Below, piece after piece: positions 1-9,597 of a stretch of 64,000 bases of DNA. Origin of the DNA: Akanthomyces muscarius (taxonomy: Eukaryota > Ascomycota > Sordariomycetes > Hypocreales > Cordycipitaceae); the NCBI RefSeq assembly GCF_028009165.1, contig NC_079246.1:868001-932000 (forward strand). Reading direction: 5' to 3'. The position numbers and the translations under genes were made by a program. Each line of letters begins with the position of its first letter. Position 1 is the first letter of the stretch. The notes below the pieces were generated by a model. It was not told where the DNA came from and searched no databases. It saw only the letters and a program-made list of their open reading frames with translations.

Positions 1-1715
1 GCAGGAGAAGCAGACCATGTGACTCGATGCCGAGCTCTGGTTCTTGCTCGCAATTACCGCGTTCTTTTGCAGAGGAACTACCAGGTCGCGGACGAGACAA
101 AGTTTCATCCGACATCGTCAAAGTAACATTCGTAGAGTAAAGAACCATGAGCTGTTTTTTCCCACGAGTTTGCGCAAGTTTTGCCTACGGTTGGAGACTG
201 TGAAGCAAGCGAGGCAAGCCACCAACAACGGCTGCCCGTTTTACCTCGACGACCAGACAGACCCTGGGGCGTGGACTTGCCCCATGCTCGATGAGTCCAA
301 TGCAGGAACATGCATCAGCGGAAAAGGCCCTCTGCCCCTCCCATCTTGCATGGGCGGGCGCTATGTTGTCATGCAATGTGCGCAGGGCCCAAACGCCCGT
401 TGGCCCGCAAGGCCGCTAGCAGTTAACGCCGAGTCCCTTCCTGCCAACTTCACGACTGGGGGTGCGGTGTTTGGTGCGGGCGCACAAACTTTGTCTCAGT
501 GCCAACATCAAGGCTTTTTTTCGCACATGTCAAACGGGTATCTCGTCTTTCTCAAGCCCCCTCGAACTAGGGAGTGGTGTTATGGTTAGGCAGCAACTTT
601 TCCATTGATGAGGGATTTTTGTTGTTGGCGCCGGTCTACCCAGATGCCGTGATGATCCGCGCTTGTGCACCACCACTGCAGCTCGCTTGGCATCCTTCTC
701 TCTTGCGAAAAGTCGTTCGACGTCCTATTCTTTAGCGTCGGTGCCCAAAAGTAGAGCCCCGGCATGCAGAATGGAAGAAGGGTGTGTGTATCGCGTGGTG
801 ATGATCCGTGACCGTTGGTGGCTGCAGGATTGTGGACTGCCGAACTCGCGCCTCTGATCCTTCGCTCTCGAGCACCTTGCGGGGACGAACAGCCTTGCAG
901 CAATTACCCGTCCAAGCTCAGCACGCCCGTTATTATGAGGTGCCCTTCTGTAGAGTCGGCTTTTACAGGGGAGCAGAGATTATGGGCGTTGGTTCCAGCA
1001 CTTTTGAACATGCCTGCAGATTATGCAGCGTGAAATGACGGATGGAGAGAAAGAAAAAAACGGCGGCTGGGATCTGCATCGTCGGCCCAACGGCATGGCC
1101 GTTGACGTGCAAGGGTCATTTTCGTCACAGAACGCACGAACAGGGAACTTTTGATCGTCGAATTAGGCCAAACGCCAACGCACTTGAAGCCTTCCAGATG
1201 CAGCTCATCGCACACCTGTCTCAGTCAGGGCCTCGAACCCGTAAATCCATGTTGGCTGCTCGTGTTACGTGACAACTCGTTTTAGATCGCCGAAGTTGAG
1301 ATCAGAAAGACCAGAGGCTTGGGGGCGCAGAAATCACATTGCCTACGAGCTTTGCTTGAAAAAACATATCCTGGTCAATGTTGGCCAATGTCGTTTCTTC
1401 CTGCAGCGACTCTAATTCCCAGCTATTCGGTAACCTCGCCGAAGTCCTGAGCCGTGTTGGTGGAGGCGCAGCAACTTTTCAATAGGAGAATTATTCGGTA
1501 GCGGGTACAGTAACATTTATTAATAAGAAAGCAATAGGAGAACTGCTATTGTTACCGGGGCTTCAATAATGATGTGGCCGTAATTTGCCAACGCCATTCT
1601 GTTGCTTTGCACTCGGGCGTGCCAGGATACACAGAAAAAAGTGCACATGCGTTCAAGTACATGTTCAATTTTGCCATTTCGGTCAATCAATTTGCCGCGC
1701 ACCATAGCCGAACGA
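1..1715. other. No supported gene (left edge)
   Basis: I see no gene I can support here. Short open frames occur on both strands, the longest at 44-589 on the plus strand, but none has a recognisable domain or a convincing start. The stretch lies 3' of the terpene cyclase gene. It could hold that gene's 3' UTR or fragments too decayed to recognise. Confidence 0.5.
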
Positions 1716-2831
1716 TTACTGACTCTTTTTGCTCCCTGCCGCGTCGCCACAGCTGGCAACCACCATGCCATTCGGCAGCACTTTTTCCGTCTTTCGGACA
1801 TGGGCCAGGAGGAACGGGTACGCAATGTCGCAAGCAAACGTGGGTACCATGATGATGTAGGACAACGGATGAAAAATGAAGCCGTGAGGCTCGGGCCAGT
1901 ACCACCACAGTAGACCGCAAGTCACCGGCAGCCCCATGAGCGTGCCTGCGAAGCGGCAGAGCCTAAAGGTTGGACACAAAACCTGTTAGTTTCGGATTTT
2001 TCTTTGTGGCATTGCCCTGGTAAATAGCGCCGGGTACGCTTCCAGTGAAAAGGTCGGTCTCGCGCCGCATTGGTGCCCAATCTCGGTCTTTGTTGGTCGG
2101 CGTGGCCAAGCCCGGCACACGGGAAGTAGGAACACTCCGGGCACAGTGCGAAAGGATTTCTTCATCAACACACACCCCTCGACGAAGAAGTAGCTACGGT
2201 GTGCTCAGGGAAGCTTGCGGGAGGACCAGGGAGGGGGATGAGGCGCCACTTACCAAATTCCGTAACTCTGGCCGCCAGAATGTCCTCGGCTCAGCAGCAT
2301 CGACACGCACGACACGCTCAGGACCATCTGCGCCACGCCAGCCGACCACCACGCCAGCTCCGTCGTGTCCCTGGCCTCGAGGCCGAACCACGGCTTGCCG
2401 TCCTTGCTGCCGTGGCCCCTGTGCGGCTCGGCCAGCCACCACCGCGCAAACAGGTAGTTGGCGGCCAGCCCGGCCGTGAACATGATGCCGAGCAGCAGCG
2501 AGACGTGGCGGGCAATCAGCGGCGAGGCGGCGAACGAGTGCCGGGCCTGCGTGACGGTGGCGTAGAGCACGGGCAGGTCGAAGAGCAGCCACAGCACGAA
2601 GCCGGCCAGCTCAATCGGCATCTCGGTCACGTAAAACGCAAACACCACCTCCCACGAGAGGTTGAGCCCCAGCGCGAGCAGCGGCATCGGCGTCGCGCGC
2701 GTCTGCAGCGCGCGCCGCGCCATGAGCACGTAGCACAGGATCCAAAAGCCGACACCCGCGCTGAGGCAGAGCGTCGACACGGGGATGAGCCACTGCGGCG
2801 CCGAAGCTGGTGGTATGTCGGACGATCCCAT
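1716..2831 (-). CDS. Membrane-bound terpene cyclase, Pyr4/PaxB family
   Basis: The protein is an integral-membrane cyclase of the kind that protonates and cyclises epoxyprenyl precursors in meroterpenoid and indole-diterpene pathways (Pyr4, PaxB, AtmB). The model has exon 1 at 2831-2254 and exon 2 at 1962-1716, joined by a 290 bp GTAAGT...TTTAG intron that keeps frame (274 residues; family members are usually near 240). Several hydrophobic segments span the protein. The motif NLSWE places the conserved acidic residue at Glu61, and the C-terminal motif CDIAYPF gives Asp238; these match the two acidic residues known to be needed in Pyr4. The ATG at 2831 is chosen because it begins just before the first membrane segment; the upstream extension of the frame looks like 5' UTR. 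It diverges from an alpha/beta hydrolase across 612 bp. No prenyltransferase, FAD monooxygenase or polyketide synthase is visible, so the substrate is unknown. The long intron might hide a small exon. Confidence 0.85.
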
Positions 2832-3443
2832 CTTTGTGCTATGAGGATTTTGGATTTTGCAATTCGGAGTGAATATTGTTTTGGGGTGTCGAGATGCCGC
2901 GTTGTGGTGCAGAAGCTCGGGTTCTCCTGATTTTTGTGCTCGGTGAGACAGTTGCGCCGGTTTTGTCCTCGGGCTGCGTCGTGCGTCGTACGATAATCCG
3001 CAGCCGCTTGAGCGAGGCACTTTCAAACTTCCGATACTACTGTAACGTCAATAGGTTGATGGTTGTAGCCGTTTGCGCCTCGACTATTGAGCTCTGATGA
3101 GTCGGCAGAGCGTCGATTTGGTGCGAGATGGAACCTTGCATTGAGGTCGGCTCCGACCCGTACAGGGTAGCAGCCGCTCGGAGAGGCCATCGAAACTGCT
3201 CGTGTCCGGTTTCGTTGGTTGGCGTGAATTATAAAGGATGATCATGTCTAATTGATATGGAAACGAAAAAGAAAAAGAAAAAGAAAATCCAGTTCTTGCT
3301 TGAAACTCGTTTGCCGGTCTAGTCTAGCCGCCAATGAATGGCCACAATGTGTGTGCCACAGCCGTTGGGCGCCAAACGGGCTAGCCTGAGCGACTGACGA
3401 GCGCCGGCTCCGTCTCATCTTCAACATTGCACATTACACCAAT
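2832..3443. promoter_or_regulatory. Shared divergent promoter region
   Basis: This 612 bp stretch separates the start codons of the terpene cyclase (minus) and the alpha/beta hydrolase (plus), so it must carry both promoters. A purine-rich run of GAAAAA units lies at 3267-3288. I see no clear regulator palindrome that I would name. Confidence 0.5.
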
Positions 3444-4655
3444 ATGGCGACTGAGCCTTCGTTTGACGACCCTAGATACAGCCGGGAATATATTCTCCCA
3501 GGCAGCATTATTCAGGGGCGATCGGAGCCATTGAAGATTACGTACGCCGATTATGGCTACCGCAACGAAGAGCACCCTGAAGAGGAGAACGTCTTTCTCT
3601 TCTTCCCTCCTTTGCTCGGAAGCCGCTGGATGCACACAGCCAAAGACAACCTGGCCAAGAAGTTCAAGGTCCGCATCATCAACGTTGAGCGGCCAGGCTA
3701 CGGCGGCACGGATGAAGTTGAAGTGCAGGACCGGCTCCGAGTTTGGCAGGGTAAATTCCGCGACCCGCGCCCTCCTAACTGAAGAGCTTCCACTAATACT
3801 TGGGCACTTGCAGCGGCTATACCGGCGCTCCTGACGCATTTAAACATCAAGCACGTCTCAATCGGCTGTCACAGCGCAGGCACCGTCTACGCGCTCGACT
3901 TCGTCCTGCACCACCCCGAGTTTCTACATCCAGAGCGTCCCCATCTCGCCATTGCCGGGCCCTGGATCCCTCCCACGCAGTCAGGCGTCATCTCCATGCG
4001 CATCACCCAGCGCCTGCCCGGCGCCGTGATTGGCCGCTCCGAGGCGCTGGCGCGGTTCATGCGGAGCACCGTCAACCCGGCCATTGGCGCCTCCGTCTCG
4101 GCCGTGTCCAGCATTCTCGGCGTCGTGGCCCGCAGCATCGGCACGGCGGCGACCCCATCCGCGAGCGATGGGCCCGAGACGGACGGCGAGATGGAGATGC
4201 GCCTGCGGCCGACGCTCCTGTCCAAGGCCTACAGCGAGAACTTGCAGGGCATGGGGACCGACGCGGTGCTCATGATGCACAAGGTGCCAGACGCCAGCAC
4301 CGGCGGGCTCGTCGCCGGCTGGAGCGACTGGGGCGACTACGAGGCCTACGTGCCGCGGCTGGTCGAGGCTCTGCGCGCGGCCGGGCGGAAGCTGACCGTG
4401 GACGCCTTTCACGCCGAAACGGACTCCATGGTGGGCGACCATGGTGAGCAGGGCCCGACGTGGTTCGACGCGTGCTGGGCGGCGGACCGGTGCGGAGACG
4501 GCGTCATCACGTACAGCGCAAGCTGCGTCGACGAGGCCGATCACGACCTGGTGTGGAGCATCAAGTTTGGAGTCCCTGAAAAGGTTTTTACAAAAATTGG
4601 TCGCAGAGACGGGAACGATGAGAAGCGTCCAGAGGATCCCGCGGTCGAAACGTAG
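3444..4655 (+). CDS. Alpha/beta hydrolase fold protein
   Basis: The protein is a serine hydrolase of the alpha/beta fold, with an unknown substrate. Exon 1 is 3444-3750 and exon 2 is 3814-4655, joined by a 63 bp GTAAAT...TTGCAG intron; the phase matches and the protein is 382 residues long. Exon 1 ends after a strand region followed by RPGYGGTD, a typical loop of the fold. Exon 2 opens with the nucleophile elbow, seen as IGCHSAGT, so the catalytic serine sits about 25 residues past the junction. A catalytic His lies near the C terminus, perhaps in the DHDLVW segment. There is no signal peptide, so it is probably cytosolic. It faces away from the terpene cyclase and may be co-regulated with it. 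A role in tailoring a terpenoid product is inference only; it could equally be a general epoxide hydrolase or esterase relative. Confidence 0.8.
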
Positions 4656-5040
4656 AGGAGTGGAGGTTTCTAGCTACCGGCTGACCGCGCAGTGCTACGA
4701 GTGAATGAATGTGCTGAATAAACTGAAGAGAATATAAGACAGTTACATGACCGCAAAATAAGCAAATCCCCCCCTGTAGGGCCATGTACTTTGTCGAGCT
4801 GCTCTTGTTGCCGTCCGCGCTGGCGTTGCTGCTGCATCGTATGTAAGCCAGTGGGACGCTTCCTGGGAAAGAAACCGGTGGGGTGAGAGAAGATGAAATA
4901 CTTGGTAATACAGTTCGGCGAACACTTCGACATTGCCAAGGACGCCAGTCCTGTACTTCTTGATCAATTTCTTTTACATTTGTCGGGAGTTTACTGGCAT
5001 AAAACGCGTCTATTATTTCCTGCGGCGTGAGGGAACTAAA
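4656..5040. other. Hydrolase 3' flank leading into RIP island 1
   Basis: No gene is seen. Base composition falls from normal to very AT-rich at about 5040, where RIP-mutated repeats begin. The sequence just after the hydrolase stop is probably its 3' UTR. Confidence 0.5.
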
Positions 5041-5295
5041 AGCTAGTTGGGGATAGCTACTTTCATAATTGTATAGACCCTAATATATATATATAACACT
5101 ATCTATACTTCCTAGTTTACTCTCTTTATACTATTATCTATTTAAAGATAGTATATAATAGAAAGGAGTTATTTAGTGCCTATTAGGTAGTATAGTATAT
5201 CCTAGAATTCTTTAACCTAGTTAAAGCTTTTATTACTAATAATTTAACTAAGAAAGCTATAAAAATACTACTAGTATAAAAGGATATATTAAGTA

Positions 5296-5401
5296 ATATA
5301 GTTAATAAGTAAGTTCTATAAATAAGTAAGTTATACACTTCTACTAACCCTCTATTTTTTATCTATTAATAATTTCACTATAATAAAAAAATACCTAAAA
5401 C
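5296..5401 (+). mobile_element. Fot/pogo-type transposon end, fragment A
   Basis: This 106 bp piece begins with the terminal inverted repeat ATATAGTTAATAAG after a TA dinucleotide. It aligns over its length with the left end of the complete element at 18678. It is cut after about 105 bp by a second copy of the same family in the opposite orientation, which also sits at a TA (5402-5403). This looks like one element inserted into another. Confidence 0.7.
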
Positions 5402-5403
5402 TA

Positions 5404-5844
5404 ATATAGTTAATAAGTAAGTCGCTCAGATAAGTAAGTGGCCTACTCTACCTAGTTTTTAGCACTCTTTATTTTAACACTTTTATTATATAATAATAAT
5501 TTATAAAAGTCCCTTTAAAAGAGATAGGTATTATTCTTACCCTTTAAGCTCTTAGAGAAAATCTAAAACTAAGTGTTATAAAAAAGCTATATTAATCTAT
5601 AATATACCTTAAATAACTATTTATAACTAATATAATAATTAAATTATATAATATAACTTTATATCTAATTTAAAAAAGCTTATTAATTTAAAAGAGAAAG
5701 CTATAATAGAAATAGATTCTCTAGTTAGATTTATAAGGACTTTACGTTTAGTATATAAATATAAAAGATATAATAAATTAACTACTTATTAAGTATAATA
5801 GTAAATATATTAAAGTATATTAGATAGAAAACTTTATATAATAG
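5404..5844 (+). mobile_element. Fot/pogo-type transposon, truncated copy B with transposase N-terminal relic
   Basis: This 441 bp copy is the reverse complement of about 20100-20539 in the complete element. It contains the terminal repeat, the 5' region and the start of the transposase on the plus strand. From about 5503 the translation resembles the N terminus of fungal pogo/Fot transposases (a segment like LKEIGIILTL followed by a stop where Gln is expected, then a helix-turn-helix region). It ends abruptly near 5844, where GC-richer sequence belonging to the next element begins. Confidence 0.75.
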
Positions 5845-5860
5845 AATAAAGCTAAGTTTA

Positions 5861-5918
5861 CTAGTTTCCCCCACCAAATCTAGTCGTAAACGTCGCCGTT
5901 TTTAGTGGGCGAAACTAG
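5861..5918. repeat. Imperfect inverted repeat (hairpin) at edge of DUF3435 relic
   Basis: The arms are CTAGTTTCCCCCACCAAA (5861-5878) and its near-perfect inverted copy ending GGGCGAAACTAG (5899-5918), with about 20 bp between them. The short direct repeat GTTTTTAGTGG occurs in the right arm and again about 35 bp further on. It lies in a GC-richer patch between the truncated Fot copy and the recombinase relic, so it may be a terminal or subterminal recombinase site. Confidence 0.55.
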
Positions 5919-6129
5919 TAGGGTGACTGCTGTTTTTAGTGGTTATAGCAACACACTCCTCCACCTTCGTTACGTGCATACCGTGCCCGCCTAGCCCTGT
6001 TTACTACCTCCTATAAAAGAAGCCGCTTAGCTCCTATATCTCTAATAAGTAACTATCCTTATTACACTCTCTTCTTCCTTTTCAGCTATAACACTTCACC
6101 TTAATATTATAGAGGCCGTCTAATACGCT

Positions 6130-8594
6130 ATAAACTGGCGTCACTATAACACTGTGTTATATAAGGAAACAAAGAAGAATACACTTATAGCTAAGTAGTC
6201 CTATACCTTATAGAGTAAGTTAAATAACACCTAGTTTATTTAGCTCCTTAATATAGATATAATAAAGTTAAATATTTACTATATAAAAAGGAGATTTTCA
6301 AGGTTAGTAACTAAATTCTATATTAATATTTATAAGGGTTAATACTAATAGTACTAGGTTTTATAATATAAACAAATATAGCGCCTAGTAAGTAGCTTTA
6401 TAACCTAGCTATTATAATAAAAGTTTTGTTATAATCTTCTTACACTAAATATATAAGATATACTTATAGCTAAGACGTAAAAGGTCTAAAAAGAAGAGTG
6501 TTAACTAGTACTAGTATAATTTGAAAATATTCTACTATTATTATAATAAGGGTAAAATTATTAACCTAAACTACTATAAGGAAATTTAAGAGGTATATAA
6601 CCTTAAGCTAGAGTTTTTAGCCTATACTATATTAACTATTATTAATATATTAATAATAATCCTAAAGTTAAATTTAACCTTAATAATTAGCTAAGATCTA
6701 AACTAATTCTAAGTGTTAATAATCTACTTTTAGGCCTTATATATTATTAGTTATATAACTAAAGTGTATTCCTTATAAGAGATATGCGCTTAGATAATAT
6801 AGCTATTATACTTTTCTAGGCATATATAGTATACTAGCCTACTAAACTTATTAATAGGATAAAATAAAGAGGGACTAGAGACTTATTACTATATAATCCT
6901 AATATAGAAGACATATAGAGTATTAAGTATAGTATAAATAAGTGTACTTTATAAAATAGAATATAGTAATAACTTAAACTAGCTTCTATAAGTAGAAGAA
7001 TAACCTAATAATAAAAGTGATAATAGGGAAAGTGATAACTACTAGAGTGATATAAATAATATTAATGTGATTCTGGGAACACAAACACCAAAGCAAAGAT
7101 GTGCGCCTGCTTGTAGAATACTCTGTATACTCTAATATCAAGGTATTACTCCTGTGAGGGTGGTGTATTAAGTATTAGTATAATAGAGTGCGCTTTTAAG
7201 TGATCAATCGTGATCTTTAAGAATTAAGTTATTTTAGGTTGAGTTACTTTACGCAGGTTGATTTTTGAGTCTTGTCAGTTGTGGCGAGGGCCTTAACATT
7301 GAGTCGTTATTATAGGTCAAAGGAGGATGCCCAGAAGGGCAATTCCTGCCTGTAAACACAGGGCTTTACAATCAATTAATTACAGTATTTTAAAAAAAAG
7401 TATTATGTCAGGGAAAAAAGGTTGTTTTTTATTCTATCACTGCCAGTAGTAGGGCTTTTATAGCTATAATACAGGGGCTCTGTGGCATAGACGCGTTAAG
7501 CGTGTTATCTGGTATTATATTAAGTATAGTAATAATAATATTAAAGATATTAATATACTTTAAGTAAAACTTAGGACTATCTAGCTAGCTTCTAATATTT
7601 AGTAGGATAAAGATAAAGAGATAATTTAGCTATATAAAGTACCATACTATAAAGATATTATCCTCTAGGTTATTTAGAACCTAAATAGTAGCAGCTAAGA
7701 TATACTAGTTATAAAGGTATTCTTTTATTACTATAAAGGTATAGAGAAGAAGCCTAAACTATATATATCCCACTTTATTTATTTTTATAGACCTATTTAC
7801 TAAACAAGTAGATAGGACTATTTTTCTATTTTATAAAAACCTACTATCTATCCTCTGCCCTATTAGTTATATCTTAGTATAGGCGATTTATAATAGTATA
7901 GTTAATATTAATAGTTTCTCTTACATAGCACCCTTTTTCTTAATAAATATTAAGAAGGCGGCTATAAAAGTGAATTAGAAGATATTAATATTAAAAACTC
8001 CTATCTTCTAACAATTAGTGCGGACTATAGCTAAGAGCTAGGAAAAGTCTATTATAGAGCCTATAAAATACTCTAACTACACGTTCTGTCTTAGTAGAAT
8101 TAGATTAGATTTAGGCTTAGAGGATAAATAGACGTTATAATATATATAGCAAGGTAATATAAATACCCTCCTAAAGGTTACACCTAATCTTATAGTAGAC
8201 TAGTTTATATAGTATGACTAAATAACTAGGTGCTTAGCTAACACCTACCTTAACTAGCAAGTTAGGTTTAATATATAAGATATATATCTTAAAAGAGACC
8301 TGTCTACTAATAGTTTAACTAAAGTATTCTCATATATAAATATTTAATATAACTTTAAGGTTCTATATAGTATCCTTAAAGTGGAGCAAGTAAAGCTTCT
8401 ACCTAATCTAGATATTATAGAGCTAATAAGGGAGGTAAAGTATATAATAATCTAGCTTTAGTAGTAATATAATTTATTAAGTTAGTACTAGTAGATATAT
8501 TTAAAGAGTATAAGAGTCTCTACTATAATTTATAAAAGGCGGAAAAAGCTTTTAGGTAAATATAATAAAAGTATACTAAGAAGTCTGCTATTAA
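6130..8594 (+). pseudogene. RIP-destroyed DUF3435 tyrosine recombinase (Starship-captain type)
   Basis: Reading through RIP-type stops, the plus strand resembles DUF3435 proteins along much of their length. Near 6500-6600 it shows the N-terminal core-binding style segment (KYWKILYYYYNKGK). Near 7640-7770 it has CYKDIIL, DILVIKV and then YYKGIEKKPKLYI. Near 7855-8130 it has LCPIS-like sequence, LKTPIF and YTFCLSRIRLDLGLEDK. Near 8190-8430 it has RFNI-DIYLKRDLSTNSLT and FSYINI. These follow the order seen in fungal DUF3435 proteins, a family that includes the tyrosine recombinases of Starship giant transposons. Dozens of stops make it dead. A GC-richer segment at 7070-7500 splits the frame. No cargo boundary or target duplication can be assigned. 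DUF3435 also occurs outside Starships, so the captain reading is inference. Confidence 0.7.
7070..7500. other. GC-richer segment interrupting the DUF3435 relic
   Basis: About 430 bp have normal base composition inside otherwise heavily mutated DNA. The DUF3435 reading stops before it and resumes after it, so it may be a later insertion or a part escaping RIP. I see no coding potential and no clear terminal repeats. Confidence 0.4.
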
Positions 8595-8723
8595 TTTACT
8601 ATTAAGAGTTCTACTCTTAATAAACGCCTATAATACTACTAACACGCTACCTTATAGCTTTAAGCCTAACTTACTCTCTAAGAAACAGACCTACTATAAC
8701 TTAGTAAATAAGCTATCGTTACA
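8595..8723 (+). repeat. LTR 3'-end fragment (same family as LTRs at 16168 and 21942)
   Basis: These 129 bp match the last 130 bp of the two full LTRs, in the same orientation. This copy is less mutated: it ends GCTATCGTTACA where the full LTRs end GCTATTATTATA. It therefore shows the pre-RIP terminus, ending in CA as LTRs do. It joins the end of the DUF3435 relic directly. Confidence 0.75.
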
Positions 8724-8744
8724 CTAAACTAGATGGTAATTAAC

Positions 8745-8951
8745 ATCCTTAGTGTCCCGGCTATGTCTGATGATCCCGAACGGGTATTCTCTTGCGCGAG
8801 ACGTACTCTTTCCTGGGATAGGGCCAGGCTAGCTCCGGAGACTGTTAAAAGAGCGCAGTGCTTAAGTAGCTAGGTGAAGAACGATCTGATTAGGAAAGTC
8901 TACGTTGCCGTCGAGGACGAGCTTCTTAACGCTGCTGGAGAGAAGGTGTAG
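8745..8951 (+). pseudogene. hAT transposase C-terminal dimerisation domain relic
   Basis: The 69-codon frame reads as the hAT C-terminal dimerisation region: VPAMSDDPERVFSCARR, then TLSWDRARL, an ECLKSW-like segment and a short tail ending in a natural-looking stop at 8949-8951. One in-frame TAG at 8871-8873 stands where the family has Trp (TGG), a typical RIP change. The rest of the transposase is missing; the LTR fragment lies immediately upstream. It is otherwise only lightly mutated, unlike the island to its left. Confidence 0.75.
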
Positions 8952-9069
8952 AAGTGACTTTCGGTTTATATTAATAATAGTTATTAAGCTTAGTAGTATA
9001 TAAGAATGTGAAGTCGTCGTTAAGAATAGATAAGAATATGCCAAATATTAGTAATTATTCATTACTGCC

Positions 9070-9597
9070 ATGTCTGGTACGCCTACTAACCAGCTTTACT
9101 CGTCGCCGTTTCAAACACCACATAATGCGAGGTCTCTAGATATTGAATTTCGTTGTTTAAATCACGCTGCTGTTGAACTATTTAAGGTTTTACCTACCAC
9201 GGATAAGTTACTCGAATTTGAACACCTTTTGTCCTGGGTGGAAGCTGGTCCCACTACTATCACAGTCGACAGAACACAGTATTCCCAGCGCCTCCAGGAT
9301 GTTGAAGACACACAGAAAAGAGTTCGGGATACGCGCGCTAACAATAGGACTCAATTGCAAGATGGAGGAGTTATGTCAGTCGATAAAGGCCGCGCAATGG
9401 TCGTGGAGAGAGACGAGGATGCCATAGAGAAGAAGCGGCGCCAGGTCGCAGCTGCTGACAAAAAGAAGGCAACAGCAGCAAATAAGGCGCGCAAACTTGC
9501 AGAAAAAGAGGAAAAGACGAGGCAGCATTATTTACGCACTGCGAAGTCTAAATATTTTATTTTGACTTTTTATGATGAATTAATTATGTTGTTTTGA
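9070..9597 (+). CDS. Lysine-rich open frame, possible transposase C-terminal remnant
   Basis: The open frame gives 175 residues with normal codon use, beside a hAT tail and RIP island 1. The N-terminal part contains FQTPHNARSLDIEF, resembling the TPKTP-type linker found near the C terminus of fungal pogo-like DDE transposases. The second half (about residues 115-160) is a charged, Lys/Ala/Glu-rich probable coiled coil. The last residues are encoded by AT-rich sequence and look like run-on. There is no catalytic domain and no evident promoter. I do not firmly recognise it; it is most likely a transposon leftover rather than a host gene. Confidence 0.3.
   Translation: MSGTPTNQLYSSPFQTPHNARSLDIEFRCLNHAAVELFKVLPTTDKLLEFEHLLSWVEAGPTTITVDRTQYSQRLQDVEDTQKRVRDTRANNRTQLQDGGVMSVDKGRAMVVERDEDAIEKKRRQVAAADKKKATAANKARKLAEKEEKTRQHYLRTAKSKYFILTFYDELIMLF

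Larger units (their letters stand above)
5040..8740. repeat. RIP-mutated AT-rich island 1
   Basis: The region is extremely AT-rich with TA dinucleotides everywhere, and no intact long frame exists. Translated fragments still match transposon proteins when TAA or TAG is read as the former CAA, CAG or TGG. This C-to-T pattern is the signature of repeat-induced point mutation. Identifiable pieces are Fot/pogo ends, a DUF3435 recombinase and an LTR fragment. Less mutated, GC-richer patches occur at about 5858-6130 and 7070-7500. The part from 5040 to 5295 holds no element I can name. Confidence 0.85.

Noticed and set aside
44..589. 181-codon plus-strand open frame at the left edge
   Set aside because: No domain, poor start context and mixed composition; overlapping frames on the other strand are equally open.
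1210..1235. T-arm-like sequence GGGTTCGAGGCCC on the minus strand, possible tRNA
   Set aside because: The outer stem does not pair and no acceptor or anticodon arm can be drawn around it.
2199..2930. 243-codon plus-strand frame
   Set aside because: It is the antisense shadow of the terpene cyclase exon and has biased Arg/His-rich composition.
3981..4544. Minus-strand frame opposite the alpha/beta hydrolase
   Set aside because: Antisense shadow in GC-rich coding DNA; no domain.
1716..4655. Full meroterpenoid or indole-diterpene cluster
   Set aside because: Only a cyclase and a generic hydrolase are present; prenyltransferase, monooxygenase and backbone synthase are absent from the window.
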